A DNA stretch of 53,739 nt from NCBI RefSeq assembly GCF_000422545.1, contig NZ_AULZ01000024.1:1-53739 (forward strand), given 5' to 3'. A program made the translations under genes and the position numbers. Under the pieces are notes generated by a model, which saw only the letters and a list, made by a program, of their open reading frames with translations, ran no database searches and was not told where the DNA came from. Positions 10,188-19,841 of this stretch are shown here, piece by piece. The stretch comes from Desulfocurvibacter africanus subsp. africanus DSM 2603 (lineage in GTDB: Bacteria; Desulfobacterota; Desulfovibrionia; Desulfovibrionales; Desulfovibrionaceae). Position 1 is the first letter of the stretch, and each line of letters starts with the position of its first letter.

Positions 10188-10973
10188 TTACTTCGTGGTC
10201 ACGTCGGCATCGAGCCACTTGCGGCTGATGGACCTGAGCGTGCCGTCCTCGTGCATCGTGGCCAGGATTGCGTTGACCGCATCGCGCAGGCCCCCGGCAT
10301 CCTTCTTGAAAACTACGGCGATGTCCTCGCTGCGCAGGGGCGAGCCGAGCAGGCGCACGTTGAAGCGATTCCCACTCTGGGCGTTGACGCCCACGACCCG
10401 GTCGGTAATGACCGCGTCCACCACGCCGTTGTCCAGCTCCAGCAAGGTCTGATTATCGTCCTTGTAGAGGCGCACGTCGCCCGCGCCGAGCTGCTTGGCG
10501 TCCTGCTCGAAGGTCGTGCCCGTGACCACGCCCACGATTTTGCCCTTGAGCTCGTCCGGGCTCTGGTAGGACGCGTCCTGGCGCACCACGAGCTGCGCGC
10601 CCGAGTAGTAGTAGGGCGAGGAGAAATCCACGACTTTCTGACGTTCGGGCGTAACGGCCATGCTGCCCAGGATGCCGTCGTAGGCCCCGGAGCGCAGACC
10701 TTCGATGATGCCGCTCCACTCTGTGGTCACGGGTATGAACTGCACGCCCAGGCGTTTGGCCACCTGGTTGGCCACGTCCACGTCGAAGCCCACCAGCTCG
10801 TTCTGCTCGTTATAAAAATTGAAGGGCGGATAGCCGCCGCTCATGGCGAAGCTGATTTTGCCGCTTTGCTTGACCCGCTCCAGGGCGGTCTGTTCGTCGG
10901 AGCCGCAGCCCGTGGCCAGGGCTGCCAGGGTGAGCGTGAGAAGGATCGTGGTCAGCAGGTGTCGCATGTTCAT
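10188..10973 (-). CDS. Amino-acid-binding lipoprotein of the ABC importer
   Basis: Encodes 261 aa. ATG 10973 has AAGGAG six bases upstream; a second ATG lies two codons later. The signal peptide ends in the lipobox LATGC with Cys23, so the mature protein should be lipid-anchored in the periplasm. The body is a type-2 periplasmic binding fold, with the typical starts GYPPFNFYNEQNELVGFDVD, WSGIIEGLRSGAYDGILGSM and DFSSPYYYSGAQLVV. It delivers substrate to the permease encoded just downstream. Ligand identity is uncertain. Confidence 0.92.
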   Translation of the reverse strand: MNMRHLLTTILLTLTLAALATGCGSDEQTALERVKQSGKISFAMSGGYPPFNFYNEQNELVGFDVDVANQVAKRLGVQFIPVTTEWSGIIEGLRSGAYDGILGSMAVTPERQKVVDFSSPYYYSGAQLVVRQDASYQSPDELKGKIVGVVTGTTFEQDAKQLGAGDVRLYKDDNQTLLELDNGVVDAVITDRVVGVNAQSGNRFNVRLLGSPLRSEDIAVVFKKDAGGLRDAVNAILATMHEDGTLRSISRKWLDADVTTK

Positions 10974-11742
10974 GCGTAGCTCCTTGGGTGGTTCGGGTTC
11001 CGCGCACGACGGGAGACGCTCGGGGCTTTGCGGCCGAAGCGTCATAAGCGTCCAGTACGCTCGCGGCAGCGAGACTCCGTAGGGCGTCCGTGGGGGAATG
11101 CCATGAAGGAGCCAGGGCGCGATGGTTTGGGTCCGTTACGTGTGCTTGTGTCGAGAATAGCGACCGGGGAGCGGAAGCGACCCGAGAGGTCGGCTCCGTC
11201 GGCCGTCATGGACCGGGGCGCGCATGCGCCCGCTTTGACGCGCTTCGCCGGAACGGCAAAGGCACTGCGTTACACACCAGGGGCGAGGACATGCTTATTT
11301 ACAATACGCTGTACATCAATCCTCGCGAATTCATACCTGAGCCACTATGCTTTACTGCGCCTGATATGCTCAGGAGGCTCGAAAGCAATCATGACGCACT
11401 CTGCACGCCTGATTCGACTAATGTATGCCATAGATGAACAGGCATGTCAAACCGACTCGCGGCAGTGGACAACCTTGATTTGCAGACATTCGGCATTGCT
11501 TGCGGAAGTAGACGGATGCACGACGATATTACATGGCTTCAGGCGCTTGCTACCCAATGCGGGGGCGCATGAGGACAGGCTCCACCCGTACGCCCCAGCC
11601 GAGTCCGATGCGATGCGGCTACGCCGGCCATGCTTGGCCGGCGTTGACTTCTGCGCCGGGATCGTCCACTACGATCTGGGCAATTCCGATCCGAATCATC
11701 CGGCCGGCACACCGGCCCAAGCGGCCCGACCAAGGAGCCACC
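10974..11742. other. Intergenic region between the ABC operon and pgi
   Basis: About 770 bp lies between divergent genes. It must hold promoters for both directions, but no convincing -35/-10 pair stands out. Open frames cross it, including one from ATG 11390 with AGGAGG about 13 bases upstream. It runs deep into pgi and lacks a recognisable domain, so it is not called. The part at 11290-11530 is less GC-rich than the surroundings. Confidence 0.5.
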
Positions 11743-13386
<1,644 letters not shown>

Positions 13387-13387
13387 A

Positions 13388-13975
13388 GTGTCCGCGAAGG
13401 TTGCTTGCGTCTCAACAGGCTTCAGCCATCCGCACGCGAAAGCGCTCTCGGAACCACGCGATTCCTTGGCAGCCCGCCATGACCTGCCCGTGGATTCCTC
13501 CGGATCGCGTTGCCTCATCAGGTCCGCGAGACCCGAAGACGCCGAAGCCTTGCAGGCCGTGCACACGGCCGCCGTGTCCGCCGTGCCTGCGCATATTTAC
13601 CCGCCTGAGATTCTGAACGCCTGGCGAGACTCCATCAGCAGCCTGCGCATGAGCTCGTATATGGCCGATCCCGGCCTGCTCTTCCTGGTTGCCCGGCATA
13701 ATGGCGCGGCAGTCGGTTTCGGTTGCCTGGAAGGCCAACTTATCCGCGCGGTATACGTGCATCCGGGCCATGGCCGGCAAGGTTTTGGGCAAGCGCTGCT
13801 GCAGGCTTTGGAGAACGCCGCACGCAAAAGTGGATTCAAATGTGTATTTCTGCGTGCCTCGCTCAATGCGGCGCCATTCTACGTACGCAATGGATATACC
13901 GATCTGGGGCCTGGAGAGTTCGATCTATGCGCGGATCTGAGCATGCCATGCCGCAGGATGGCCAAAGTCGTATAG
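13388..13975 (+). CDS. GNAT-family N-acetyltransferase (tandem paralogue 1)
   Basis: Encodes up to 195 aa from GTG 13388, two bases after the pgi stop. No good Shine-Dalgarno is seen, and GTG 13490 is an alternative that places the start just before the conserved IRSARPEDAEAL block. The acetyl-CoA loop is AVYVHPGHGRQGFGQALLQA, and the fold ends with NAAPFYVRNGYTDLG. Substrate unknown. It resembles the next GNAT (14064-14552) along its whole length, including a shared C-terminal ...PC-x-x-MAK-x ending, so the pair probably arose by duplication. It may be co-transcribed with pgi. Confidence 0.8.
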   Translation: MSAKVACVSTGFSHPHAKALSEPRDSLAARHDLPVDSSGSRCLIRSARPEDAEALQAVHTAAVSAVPAHIYPPEILNAWRDSISSLRMSSYMADPGLLFLVARHNGAAVGFGCLEGQLIRAVYVHPGHGRQGFGQALLQALENAARKSGFKCVFLRASLNAAPFYVRNGYTDLGPGEFDLCADLSMPCRRMAKVV

Positions 13976-14063
13976 TGGTGGCTTGATATGTGCATGCTGT
14001 TAACCGATGTCGGCGTTCCGACATGCGAAAAGTATCCACGAACCAAAACAGCATGGTGTCAGC

Positions 14064-14552
14064 ATGATCAGCAAGATCTATAAAAACCTTGTTATCCGCG
14101 CGGTCCGGCTGGAAGACGCCGAGGCCATCTCTCGTGTGCAAAACGCGGCCGTGCGCCGCATCCCCGAGGGCAGCCCCACCAAGGACGTCGCAGCCTGGAG
14201 CGGAGCCAGTTCGCCCGCGAGCGTCCGCCGCAACATGGTTCACGGCGTGGTCGGCTTCGTGGCCGAGATAGACGGCGAGATAGCGGGCTTTGCCGTACTC
14301 GCCGGCAATGTGGTGCGCATCGTGTGCGTGCACCCCGACCACTCCGGCTCCGGCCTGGGCTCGGCCCTGCTGGCCAAGGTGGAGCAGGAGGCCATGCGTC
14401 GCGGCCAGCACATTCTGCGCCTGAGCGCCTCTCCCAGCGCCAAGCCTTTCTACCGCTCGCGCGGTTATTGCGTCGTGCGCGAGAACACCCGTCAATTGCC
14501 GCTGGATGAATGTCTGCCTTGCGTGGAGATGGCCAAGACCATCGCCTCCTGA
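14064..14552 (+). CDS. GNAT-family N-acetyltransferase (tandem paralogue 2)
   Basis: Encodes 162 aa from ATG 14064. An in-frame ATG at 14007 would add 19 residues, but the domain starts properly with NLVIRAVRLEDAEAI after 14064; neither start has a strong ribosome-binding site. The acetyl-CoA loop is CVHPDHSGSGLGSALLAKVE, with the end SAKPFYRSRGYCVVRENT typical of small-molecule or protein GNATs. It is a paralogue of the preceding gene: the N-terminal block and the end (LPCVEMAKTIAS against MPCRRMAKVV) match. Substrate unknown. Confidence 0.82.
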   Translation: MISKIYKNLVIRAVRLEDAEAISRVQNAAVRRIPEGSPTKDVAAWSGASSPASVRRNMVHGVVGFVAEIDGEIAGFAVLAGNVVRIVCVHPDHSGSGLGSALLAKVEQEAMRRGQHILRLSASPSAKPFYRSRGYCVVRENTRQLPLDECLPCVEMAKTIAS

Positions 14553-14706
14553 CGCCTTTTGCAGCGCCCATGGCTCTGGCTGCCGCGCGCCTCCCACTCT
14601 GGGACGGCCGTGCGCGGGATCTTTGTCGGCGTTTCCCCTACCTGGCTGGCTCCGCCCAATCCGCTTTCCTTCGCGCCTGTGCTCGTGCGACTCGCTGCGC
14701 GAGGAT

Positions 14707-15186
14707 CTACTCGACCTTGTCGAATCTTTCGCGCACTGCCTGGCAGACCGGACAGTTCTCCGGCGCCTCGGTGTGGATCAGGTAGCCGCATATCTGGCAG
14801 GCGAACAAAGCCGGCGGTGTCTTGTCAGGGTCGATCAACAGCTCCGCATGGCTGCGGCCGGCCTGGATGATCTGCCCGAAAAGCGCGGCTTCAGTGGCCC
14901 TGCCTTCGGCCAAGGCCTGCTCCTGCTTCAGCCGCAGAGCGTCTTCCTGGGCCTTGCGCCGGGCCAGGTCGCGCAGTCCGTCATCCAGACCGCCTAGCTT
15001 GCCCCTGGCCAGGGCCAGGATGCGTCTGGCCTGCGCCTCATCGGCCAGGGCCAGGGCCTTGAGCAGCCGGGCCGCGTCCGGCCGCCCGGACTTTTGGGCC
15101 AGCTTGGCCAACACGGAGGTGCGGGCCGCCTCCAGGGACGTATCCGCCAAGGCCTGACGCATGTTCTCGCTAGTCTTCTCCGTCAT
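14707..15186 (-). CDS. Rubrerythrin-like protein with degenerate diiron site
   Basis: Encodes 159 aa; ATG 15186 has AAGGAG five bases upstream. The C-terminal 40 residues form a rubredoxin-like iron knuckle pair, CQICGY and CPVCQA. The helical N-terminal part aligns by eye with ferritin-like rubrerythrins (NMRQALADTSLEAARTSV, then LADEAQARR, then GRSHAELL). However, the E-x-x-H pairs that hold the second-sphere irons are incomplete: DEAQA lacks the His and GRSHAE lacks the Glu. Rubrerythrins reduce peroxide in anaerobes; loss of ligands suggests a different or purely electron-transfer role. It is convergent with the upstream GNAT gene. Confidence 0.7.
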   Translation of the reverse strand: MTEKTSENMRQALADTSLEAARTSVLAKLAQKSGRPDAARLLKALALADEAQARRILALARGKLGGLDDGLRDLARRKAQEDALRLKQEQALAEGRATEAALFGQIIQAGRSHAELLIDPDKTPPALFACQICGYLIHTEAPENCPVCQAVRERFDKVE

Positions 15187-15595
15187 GCAAGCTCCTTGCG
15201 CTCCTGTACGGGATGAGTTGGGATCGCTAATCAGCCGGATCCAGGCTGCAGCAGGTGCATGTTCCTGAAGAATTGCGGAGCGATCCAGGTACTCCAAGCA
15301 TATACGATGCTTAAGCCTTTATCCAGCTTCGAAGCCTCACAGCCGTCAAAGCCGCTGGGGAATACCACATCACGGCTTCGGCCATGCCGCCGGACTCGGA
15401 TTCGCGGGTTCAGGGGGGGGCGTCTCCCCTGACGGGGTCTCCAAAGGGGCAACGCACTCTTGACCGCCGGAGGGGCCGCCGGAGCCATCCGAACTTGTCG
15501 TACCTGTCCAGCCTATTTGGCTTTCGCTGCTGGTTACGATCTGCTAACCATAGCTCATGATGTGCGTCCCAGAGCCTTCACAGTCTTCCGCGACC
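15187..15595. other. Divergent intergenic region
   Basis: About 410 bp lies between the rubrerythrin-like gene (minus) and the PHP gene (plus). It holds GC-rich runs, including eight consecutive G at about 15412-15420 and a CCGGAGGGGCCGCCGG-like inverted motif near 15468-15483. These may be a worn copy of the palindromic elements seen elsewhere. I see no coding frame and no clear promoter. Confidence 0.45.
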
Positions 15596-16267
15596 ATGCT
15601 TTTCGACTTGCATCTGCACACCACGCGCTATTCCGGCTGCTCGGCCCTCTCGCCCCGACGGGCCTGCGAACTGGCGCTGGAGCGCGGCTTGCACGGCCTG
15701 GTCATCACCGAGCACCGCATCCGCTGGCCCGAGGCGGAGCTTGCGACCTTGCGCGAAGCCTCTCCCGGCCTGCTGCTGCTCTCGGGCATGGAAGTCACCT
15801 TGGTCGAGGGCTATGACGTGGTGCTCCTGGGCGACGCATTGCCCGAGCGCTCGCCCAGGTTCATGCGCACCAGGGACCTGGAGGGCATGCTCGCGCCGGT
15901 GCGGGAACAGGTCTTCGCCTTCGTGGCCCACCCGTTCCGCTACACCGACGCTCGCGACAAGCGCCTGGAGCGGATACTGGCGCTCGTGGACGGAATCGAG
16001 ATGAGCTCGGTGAACATCCTGCGCGCCGGGTTTTCCGGCAAGGATACGTATGTGTCCAGTGCAGCTGCATTGTACGAACAGGCCCGGCGGGATTTCGGCC
16101 TGGTGCCGGTCTGGGCCACGGACGCACACTCCGAGGAGGCCGTGGGCGCGTTGGCCACGCAGATCCCCGGCCGCGTGGAGTCCATGGCCGATCTGGTGGT
16201 GGCGCTCAAGTCCGGAGGTACGCAGGAGCATCAGAACAGCAAGCTGCTGCGCCGGATTCTGTCCTGA
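15596..16267 (+). CDS. PHP-domain metal-dependent phosphoesterase
   Basis: Encodes 223 aa. ATG 15596 places the metal-binding motif DLHLHTTRYSGCS right at the N-terminus, as is usual; the Shine-Dalgarno is weak. Other PHP motifs are ITEHRI, SGMEVT, FVAHPF and ATDAHSEE, which together supply the His, Asp and Glu ligands of a two- or three-metal site. Members hydrolyse phosphate esters such as 3',5'-nucleotides or histidinol phosphate; the exact substrate cannot be read. It is cytoplasmic. A GNAT gene follows 67 bp downstream on the same strand. Confidence 0.9.
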   Translation: MLFDLHLHTTRYSGCSALSPRRACELALERGLHGLVITEHRIRWPEAELATLREASPGLLLLSGMEVTLVEGYDVVLLGDALPERSPRFMRTRDLEGMLAPVREQVFAFVAHPFRYTDARDKRLERILALVDGIEMSSVNILRAGFSGKDTYVSSAAALYEQARRDFGLVPVWATDAHSEEAVGALATQIPGRVESMADLVVALKSGGTQEHQNSKLLRRILS

Positions 16268-16334
16268 AGGCCTGATCTTGCTTAAACATCTGCTGTGGCC
16301 TATCCGAAGTTTTCCCCTCGCAAGGAGAAGCGCA

Positions 16335-16904
16335 GTGTCCCATCTCATGGATTCCATCACTCCCGTTGGGAACGATACGGGCCGAAGCGATGCGCCTGTG
16401 ACCGTACGCGCCGCGCGCCTGGATGATGCCGCCGGGTTGCTGCGGCTCATGCGGGAGGTTGATGTCGAAACGCCGTTCATGATCTACGGCAAGGGCGAAC
16501 GCAGCCTGTCCGTGGAGGATACTCGCAACCTGCTCGTGGAGGCCGGGCTTGTGCGCGGTCTGGCAATGTTCGTGGCCCAGGTCGGGCCAGAGCTTGCCGG
16601 CTATACTCTGGCCGTTAGCGGAGGCCTGGCCAGGACCAGGCACTGCGTGCGCATTTCGGCTCTGGCCGTGCGCCGCCGCTGGTGGCGGCAAGGTCTGGGC
16701 CGGGCCATGCTGGCGAATGTGGAGCAGTGGGCCAGGGGCATGGGCGCGCAACGGCTGGAATTGGAAACCATGGCCGCCAACGACGCCGCGCAAGGCTTGT
16801 ACGAGAGCATGGGCTTTGCGGTGGAAGGCCGGCGACGGCGGGCCTTTCTTGTAGCCGGGGCCTGGATGGACGCCCTTGTCATGGGCAAGCTGTTGGAGGA
16901 CTGA
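16335..16904 (+). CDS. GNAT-family N-acetyltransferase
   Basis: Encodes 189 aa. GTG 16335 is chosen because AAGGAG (16322-16327) lies seven bases upstream; ATG 16347 is the alternative. A GNAT fold starts at VTVRAARLDDAAGLLRLM, with strand-4/acetyl-CoA loop RISALAVRRRWWRQGLGRAM and the end NDAAQGLYESMGFAVEGRRR. The pattern resembles ribosomal-protein or small-molecule acetyltransferases, with unknown substrate. Its last 26 bp overlap the convergent 74-codon gene on the minus strand. It is not closely similar to the two GNATs near 14 kb. Confidence 0.88.
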   Translation: MSHLMDSITPVGNDTGRSDAPVTVRAARLDDAAGLLRLMREVDVETPFMIYGKGERSLSVEDTRNLLVEAGLVRGLAMFVAQVGPELAGYTLAVSGGLARTRHCVRISALAVRRRWWRQGLGRAMLANVEQWARGMGAQRLELETMAANDAAQGLYESMGFAVEGRRRRAFLVAGAWMDALVMGKLLED

Positions 16905-17103
16905 CGGGCGGGCCGTCCTTACAGCGCAGCAAGCGCCAGATCGTCAGGAATGGGGCGGCCGCCCGCGTGACGGAGCCCAGTACGCCCAGACGTCTGCGCC
17001 AGCCCAGCAGCTCCAGGTCAGCCATGGAGCGCAGGACCTGCGCCTCGGCGGTCAGGGCCAGCTTTTGGACTGCTATACGCCGGAGTCGCGATCCGAGAGC
17101 CAT
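16879..17103 (-). CDS. YqjK-like small protein, third gene of a yqjDE-like trio
   Basis: Encodes 74 aa. ATG 17103 has AAGGA six bases upstream and overlaps the end of the preceding gene by 31 bp. The product is basic, with a central LELLGWRRRLGVLGSVTRAA and a hydrophobic stretch ending TIWRLL, resembling the layout of the E. coli YqjK protein. Support comes mainly from gene order (YqjD-like, YqjE-like, then this), which is conserved in other proteobacteria. The similarity is weak and not searched. It probably associates with the inner membrane. Confidence 0.5.
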   Translation of the reverse strand: MALGSRLRRIAVQKLALTAEAQVLRSMADLELLGWRRRLGVLGSVTRAAAPFLTIWRLLRCKDGPPVSPPTACP

Positions 17104-17474
17104 TGGCGGTCCTTGCCGAACTCGGCGATGGTTTGGGCAAAGGGAGCGGGTTGGCGCTTGAGCCGGGCCATGGCGATCAAGGCCGAGGCCAGCCCGGCCA
17201 GCAGCAGCACGCCCGCGCATACGGCCAGGGACATCAGGCGGTGCTCCTCGCCGGCCAGAAAAATCACGGCCAGCACGGCCAGCACAAGACCCATGAAGAA
17301 CAGGCCCAGGCCCAGCAGGGACCAGACCAGGACCTGCACGAACCTGAGCTGTTCCTCCTTGAGTTCCAGGGACAGCAATCGCAGCCGATTGTGCAGGATG
17401 GCCAGGACCAGGTCCAAGCCGCGCCTGGCGTTGTCTCCGGCATTGGCCACGAGAGCCAGAATCTTGTGCAGCAC
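17073..17474 (-). CDS. YqjE-like (phage-holin-superfamily, DUF1469-like) membrane protein
   Basis: Encodes 133 aa. GTG 17474, nine bases after AGGA, follows the stop of the YqjD-like gene; a TTG at 17504 overlapping that gene is also open. There is an N-terminal amphipathic helix (LHNRLRLLSLELKEEQLRFV), then two strong membrane helices (about residues 45-75, VLVWSLLGLGLFFMGLVLAV, and 82-105, LAVCAGVLLLAGLASALIAM). This is the hallmark of the YqjE/holin-superfamily III group. The E. coli relatives are inner-membrane proteins linked to stationary phase and to ribosome association of YqjD. Function here is inferred. Confidence 0.75.
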   Translation of the reverse strand: MLHKILALVANAGDNARRGLDLVLAILHNRLRLLSLELKEEQLRFVQVLVWSLLGLGLFFMGLVLAVLAVIFLAGEEHRLMSLAVCAGVLLLAGLASALIAMARLKRQPAPFAQTIAEFGKDRQWLSDRDSGV

Positions 17475-17478
17475 TCGC

Positions 17479-17772
17479 TTATTTCCTGCCCATGAGCCAG
17501 CCAAGAACCACCCCGACCAGCAGGGTTACACCCATGGCGTGGTAGGGCTTTTCCCTGACCAGCTTGTCGGCGTTCTTGGCGTGGATCTTCAAGCGATCTT
17601 CAAGCTCCTCGTAGGCCTGCTCGGCCGACTGGAGACTCTCCTCCAGTTTCTGGCGCGCCTGCTTTGTCTTCTGATCCACCTCGCCGGAAGTGGCCTCGAT
17701 GAGGCTTTGGGCGTTCTTGAGCAGGCTCTGGAAATCGCGGGACAGGTTTTCCTTGGTCTTGGAAATGTCCAT
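17479..17772 (-). CDS. YqjD/ElaB-like DUF883 protein
   Basis: Encodes 97 aa; ATG 17772 follows a strong AAAGGAGG site. The first 70 residues are a charged amphipathic helix rich in Gln, Glu and Lys (QSLLKNAQSLIEATSGEVDQ and onward), followed by VREKPYHAMGVTLLVGVVLG and a short end WLMGRK. A REKPYxAMG-like entry into one C-terminal membrane helix is typical of DUF883 proteins. In E. coli such proteins tail-anchor in the inner membrane and bind ribosomes in stationary phase. It is the first gene of a three-gene minus-strand operon, divergent from the dynamin-like GTPase with 216 bp between them. Confidence 0.85.
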   Translation of the reverse strand: MDISKTKENLSRDFQSLLKNAQSLIEATSGEVDQKTKQARQKLEESLQSAEQAYEELEDRLKIHAKNADKLVREKPYHAMGVTLLVGVVLGWLMGRK

Positions 17773-17988
17773 GATTCCTCCTTTGGTTCGCGTCTATTTG
17801 GAACGCATGCATCGCGAAAAACTCCATAATTCTAGATAACAGGGAAAAGCCTACATGGGCAAGCAGTTGCGTGCTACGCTTGGCGTGCGGGAGGATGCGT
17901 GGCATAAGCGCGGATAGTCTTTTGCGCACGTGGCCGCTTGGTGCCATGTGCAAACAATATGCGGTCCCGCGCCTGCCGGAAGGAATCT

Positions 17989-19728
17989 ATGAAGCCAGAA
18001 ATCATGCAGCTGCAGTACAGTCGGTTCAAGGAGAACATAGCGAGTCTCGTGGGCAGACTGGTGGAAATATGCGCGGAGGTCGGCGACACCGAGCTTCTGG
18101 ATGTCGCCCATGGGCTCGTGCGCAGTGTCAACGCGCCGTTCCTGTTCGTGGTGGTGGGCGAGGTCAAGGCCGGCAAGTCGAGCTTCATCAATGCCCTGCT
18201 CGGCGAGGACATCTGCGCCGTGGCCCCGGACCCGTGCACCGACGTCATCCAGAAGATCGTGCACGCCCCACGCAGGAGCGAGCGCATCGTGTCCGACCAG
18301 GTGCGCGAGGTCGGCCTGCCCAACGACATCCTGCGGGAAGTCGCCATCGTGGACACGCCGGGCACCAACTCCATCATCGAGCGCCACCAGGAGATCACGG
18401 AGCGCTTCATCCCTGAAGCGGACTTGGCCATCTTCGTTTTCCCGGCCGTGAACCCCTACGCTCGCTCGGCCTGGGAACTGTTCCGCCTGGTGCACAGCGA
18501 CTGGCACAAAAAGATCATTTTCGTGCTCCAGCAGGCCGACCGCGCCAGTCCCGCGGAGTTGAAGGTGAACCTGGCCCGCGTCGCCGAGTACGCCCGCGAG
18601 CGCGGCGTGAACTCACCGCGCATCTTCCCTGTCTCGGCCAAGCTGGCCAGCGAGGGCAAGCCCGGCAGCGGCATGCAGGAGATCTGGGACTACATCAGTT
18701 CCACGGTCACGGGGGGCCGCCACTACGTGCTCAAGATGGAGTCGCTGATCAACACCGGCCTGCGCATCCTGGACGGCGTGCAGGAGGACCTGCGCGCCCA
18801 TGCCGAGGCCCTGGACAAGGACCGCGCGGAGCGCCTAGCCATAGCGCGGGCCATGGAGCGCAGCAAGGAATACTCTCTGCGCGACGCCGACCTGCTCAAG
18901 GCCAAGCTCGTGGATGCCTACCGCCGCAACGCCGAGGATACCACGCAGGCTTTCCGCGAGGGGTTGGGCATCGGCACTCTGGTGCGCTCGTCATTGTCCA
19001 GCGTGTTCAAGCGCAAGAGGCCGCTCAACGATTGGCTGGAGGGGTTGGGCGCGACCTTCAATCAACGTTTTTCGCGTGACGTGGAGGCCGTGTCTCGGGA
19101 GGCCGCCAGCCGCATCACCGAGAACATCTCGCGCGTCATGGAGATCCTGCTGGAGGAGCTCAAGTCCACGCGTAGCCCCAGGCCCCAGCATCTGGGCGTC
19201 TCCGGCATCACCAACAAGCGCCTGAGTGTCATCAACACCTGCATCGACAACGTGCTGCTGCTCCTGCGCGACGAGTCCCTGAGCGGCAGGCTGCGGCCCA
19301 CGGGCCTGGAGCGCATGGGCGAGCAGACCATGGTCGGCGGCTTTCTGACCGCCGTGGGCGCCATCATAGCCGCCACGGTGCACACGGCTTTCTTCGACGT
19401 AACGGGCGGCATCCTGTCCATGCTCGGCGCGCTGCTGGCCATCAACACGCTGACCTTCAAGCGCAGGGGCATCGTGCGCCGCTTCGAGCAGGGCTTCGAG
19501 GAAGGTCGAGAGAGGTTCGAGCGTGACCTGTCCGAGAATCTCGCGGCCCAGATCGAGGTAATCTATTCGGATCTGGATTTGGCCTTCCAACCCTTCTACG
19601 AGAACATCCGCGAACGCGAGGAGCGCCTGGCCAACCTTAAAGCCAAGGTTGGGGCCATGCGTCTGGCCCTGGATGGCGAACTGTCTGGCGCGCAGTCCCT
19701 GGTCGAGGCCCAGGAACGCGCGGGATAG
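17989..19728 (+). CDS. Bacterial dynamin-like GTPase
   Basis: Encodes 579 aa; ATG 17989 has GGAAGGA four bases upstream. The G domain lies in the first 260 residues: G1 GEVKAGKSS (Lys63, Ser64), a G2-type threonine region CTDVIQKI, and G3 DTPGTNS. It is followed by long helical segments and a hydrophobic pair of helices (VGGFLTAVGAIIAATVHTAF and ILSMLGALLAINTL, about residues 460-495), then a coiled-coil end. This layout fits dynamin-like proteins that bind and remodel membrane upon GTP hydrolysis. It is a single gene rather than the usual tandem pair. It is divergent from membrane-associated yqjDE-like genes, which may share a promoter region. Confidence 0.88.
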   Translation: MKPEIMQLQYSRFKENIASLVGRLVEICAEVGDTELLDVAHGLVRSVNAPFLFVVVGEVKAGKSSFINALLGEDICAVAPDPCTDVIQKIVHAPRRSERIVSDQVREVGLPNDILREVAIVDTPGTNSIIERHQEITERFIPEADLAIFVFPAVNPYARSAWELFRLVHSDWHKKIIFVLQQADRASPAELKVNLARVAEYARERGVNSPRIFPVSAKLASEGKPGSGMQEIWDYISSTVTGGRHYVLKMESLINTGLRILDGVQEDLRAHAEALDKDRAERLAIARAMERSKEYSLRDADLLKAKLVDAYRRNAEDTTQAFREGLGIGTLVRSSLSSVFKRKRPLNDWLEGLGATFNQRFSRDVEAVSREAASRITENISRVMEILLEELKSTRSPRPQHLGVSGITNKRLSVINTCIDNVLLLLRDESLSGRLRPTGLERMGEQTMVGGFLTAVGAIIAATVHTAFFDVTGGILSMLGALLAINTLTFKRRGIVRRFEQGFEEGRERFERDLSENLAAQIEVIYSDLDLAFQPFYENIREREERLANLKAKVGAMRLALDGELSGAQSLVEAQERAG

Positions 19729-19744
19729 GGCTTTCGCACAAGAA

Positions 19745-19815
19745 CTGGGAAGGGCGTTGCCCTCCCCAGACTCCTCCCACCAGGGCGTGACGACGCCCTG
19801 GACCCGCGTAGTTCA
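19745..19815. repeat. Composite palindromic intergenic element, half copy
   Basis: This holds only the left half of the element: hairpin CTGGGAAGGGC/GCCCTCCCCAG (19745-19769) and hairpin CCAGGGCG/CGCCCTGG (19780-19801), joined by the same linker and followed by GGACCCGCG, as in the copies at 8451 and 30852. It lies between two convergent genes (dynamin-like and pabC) and could serve as a bidirectional terminator. Confidence 0.75.
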
Positions 19816-19841
19816 ATTTCGAACTGGATGAACCAAACAGG

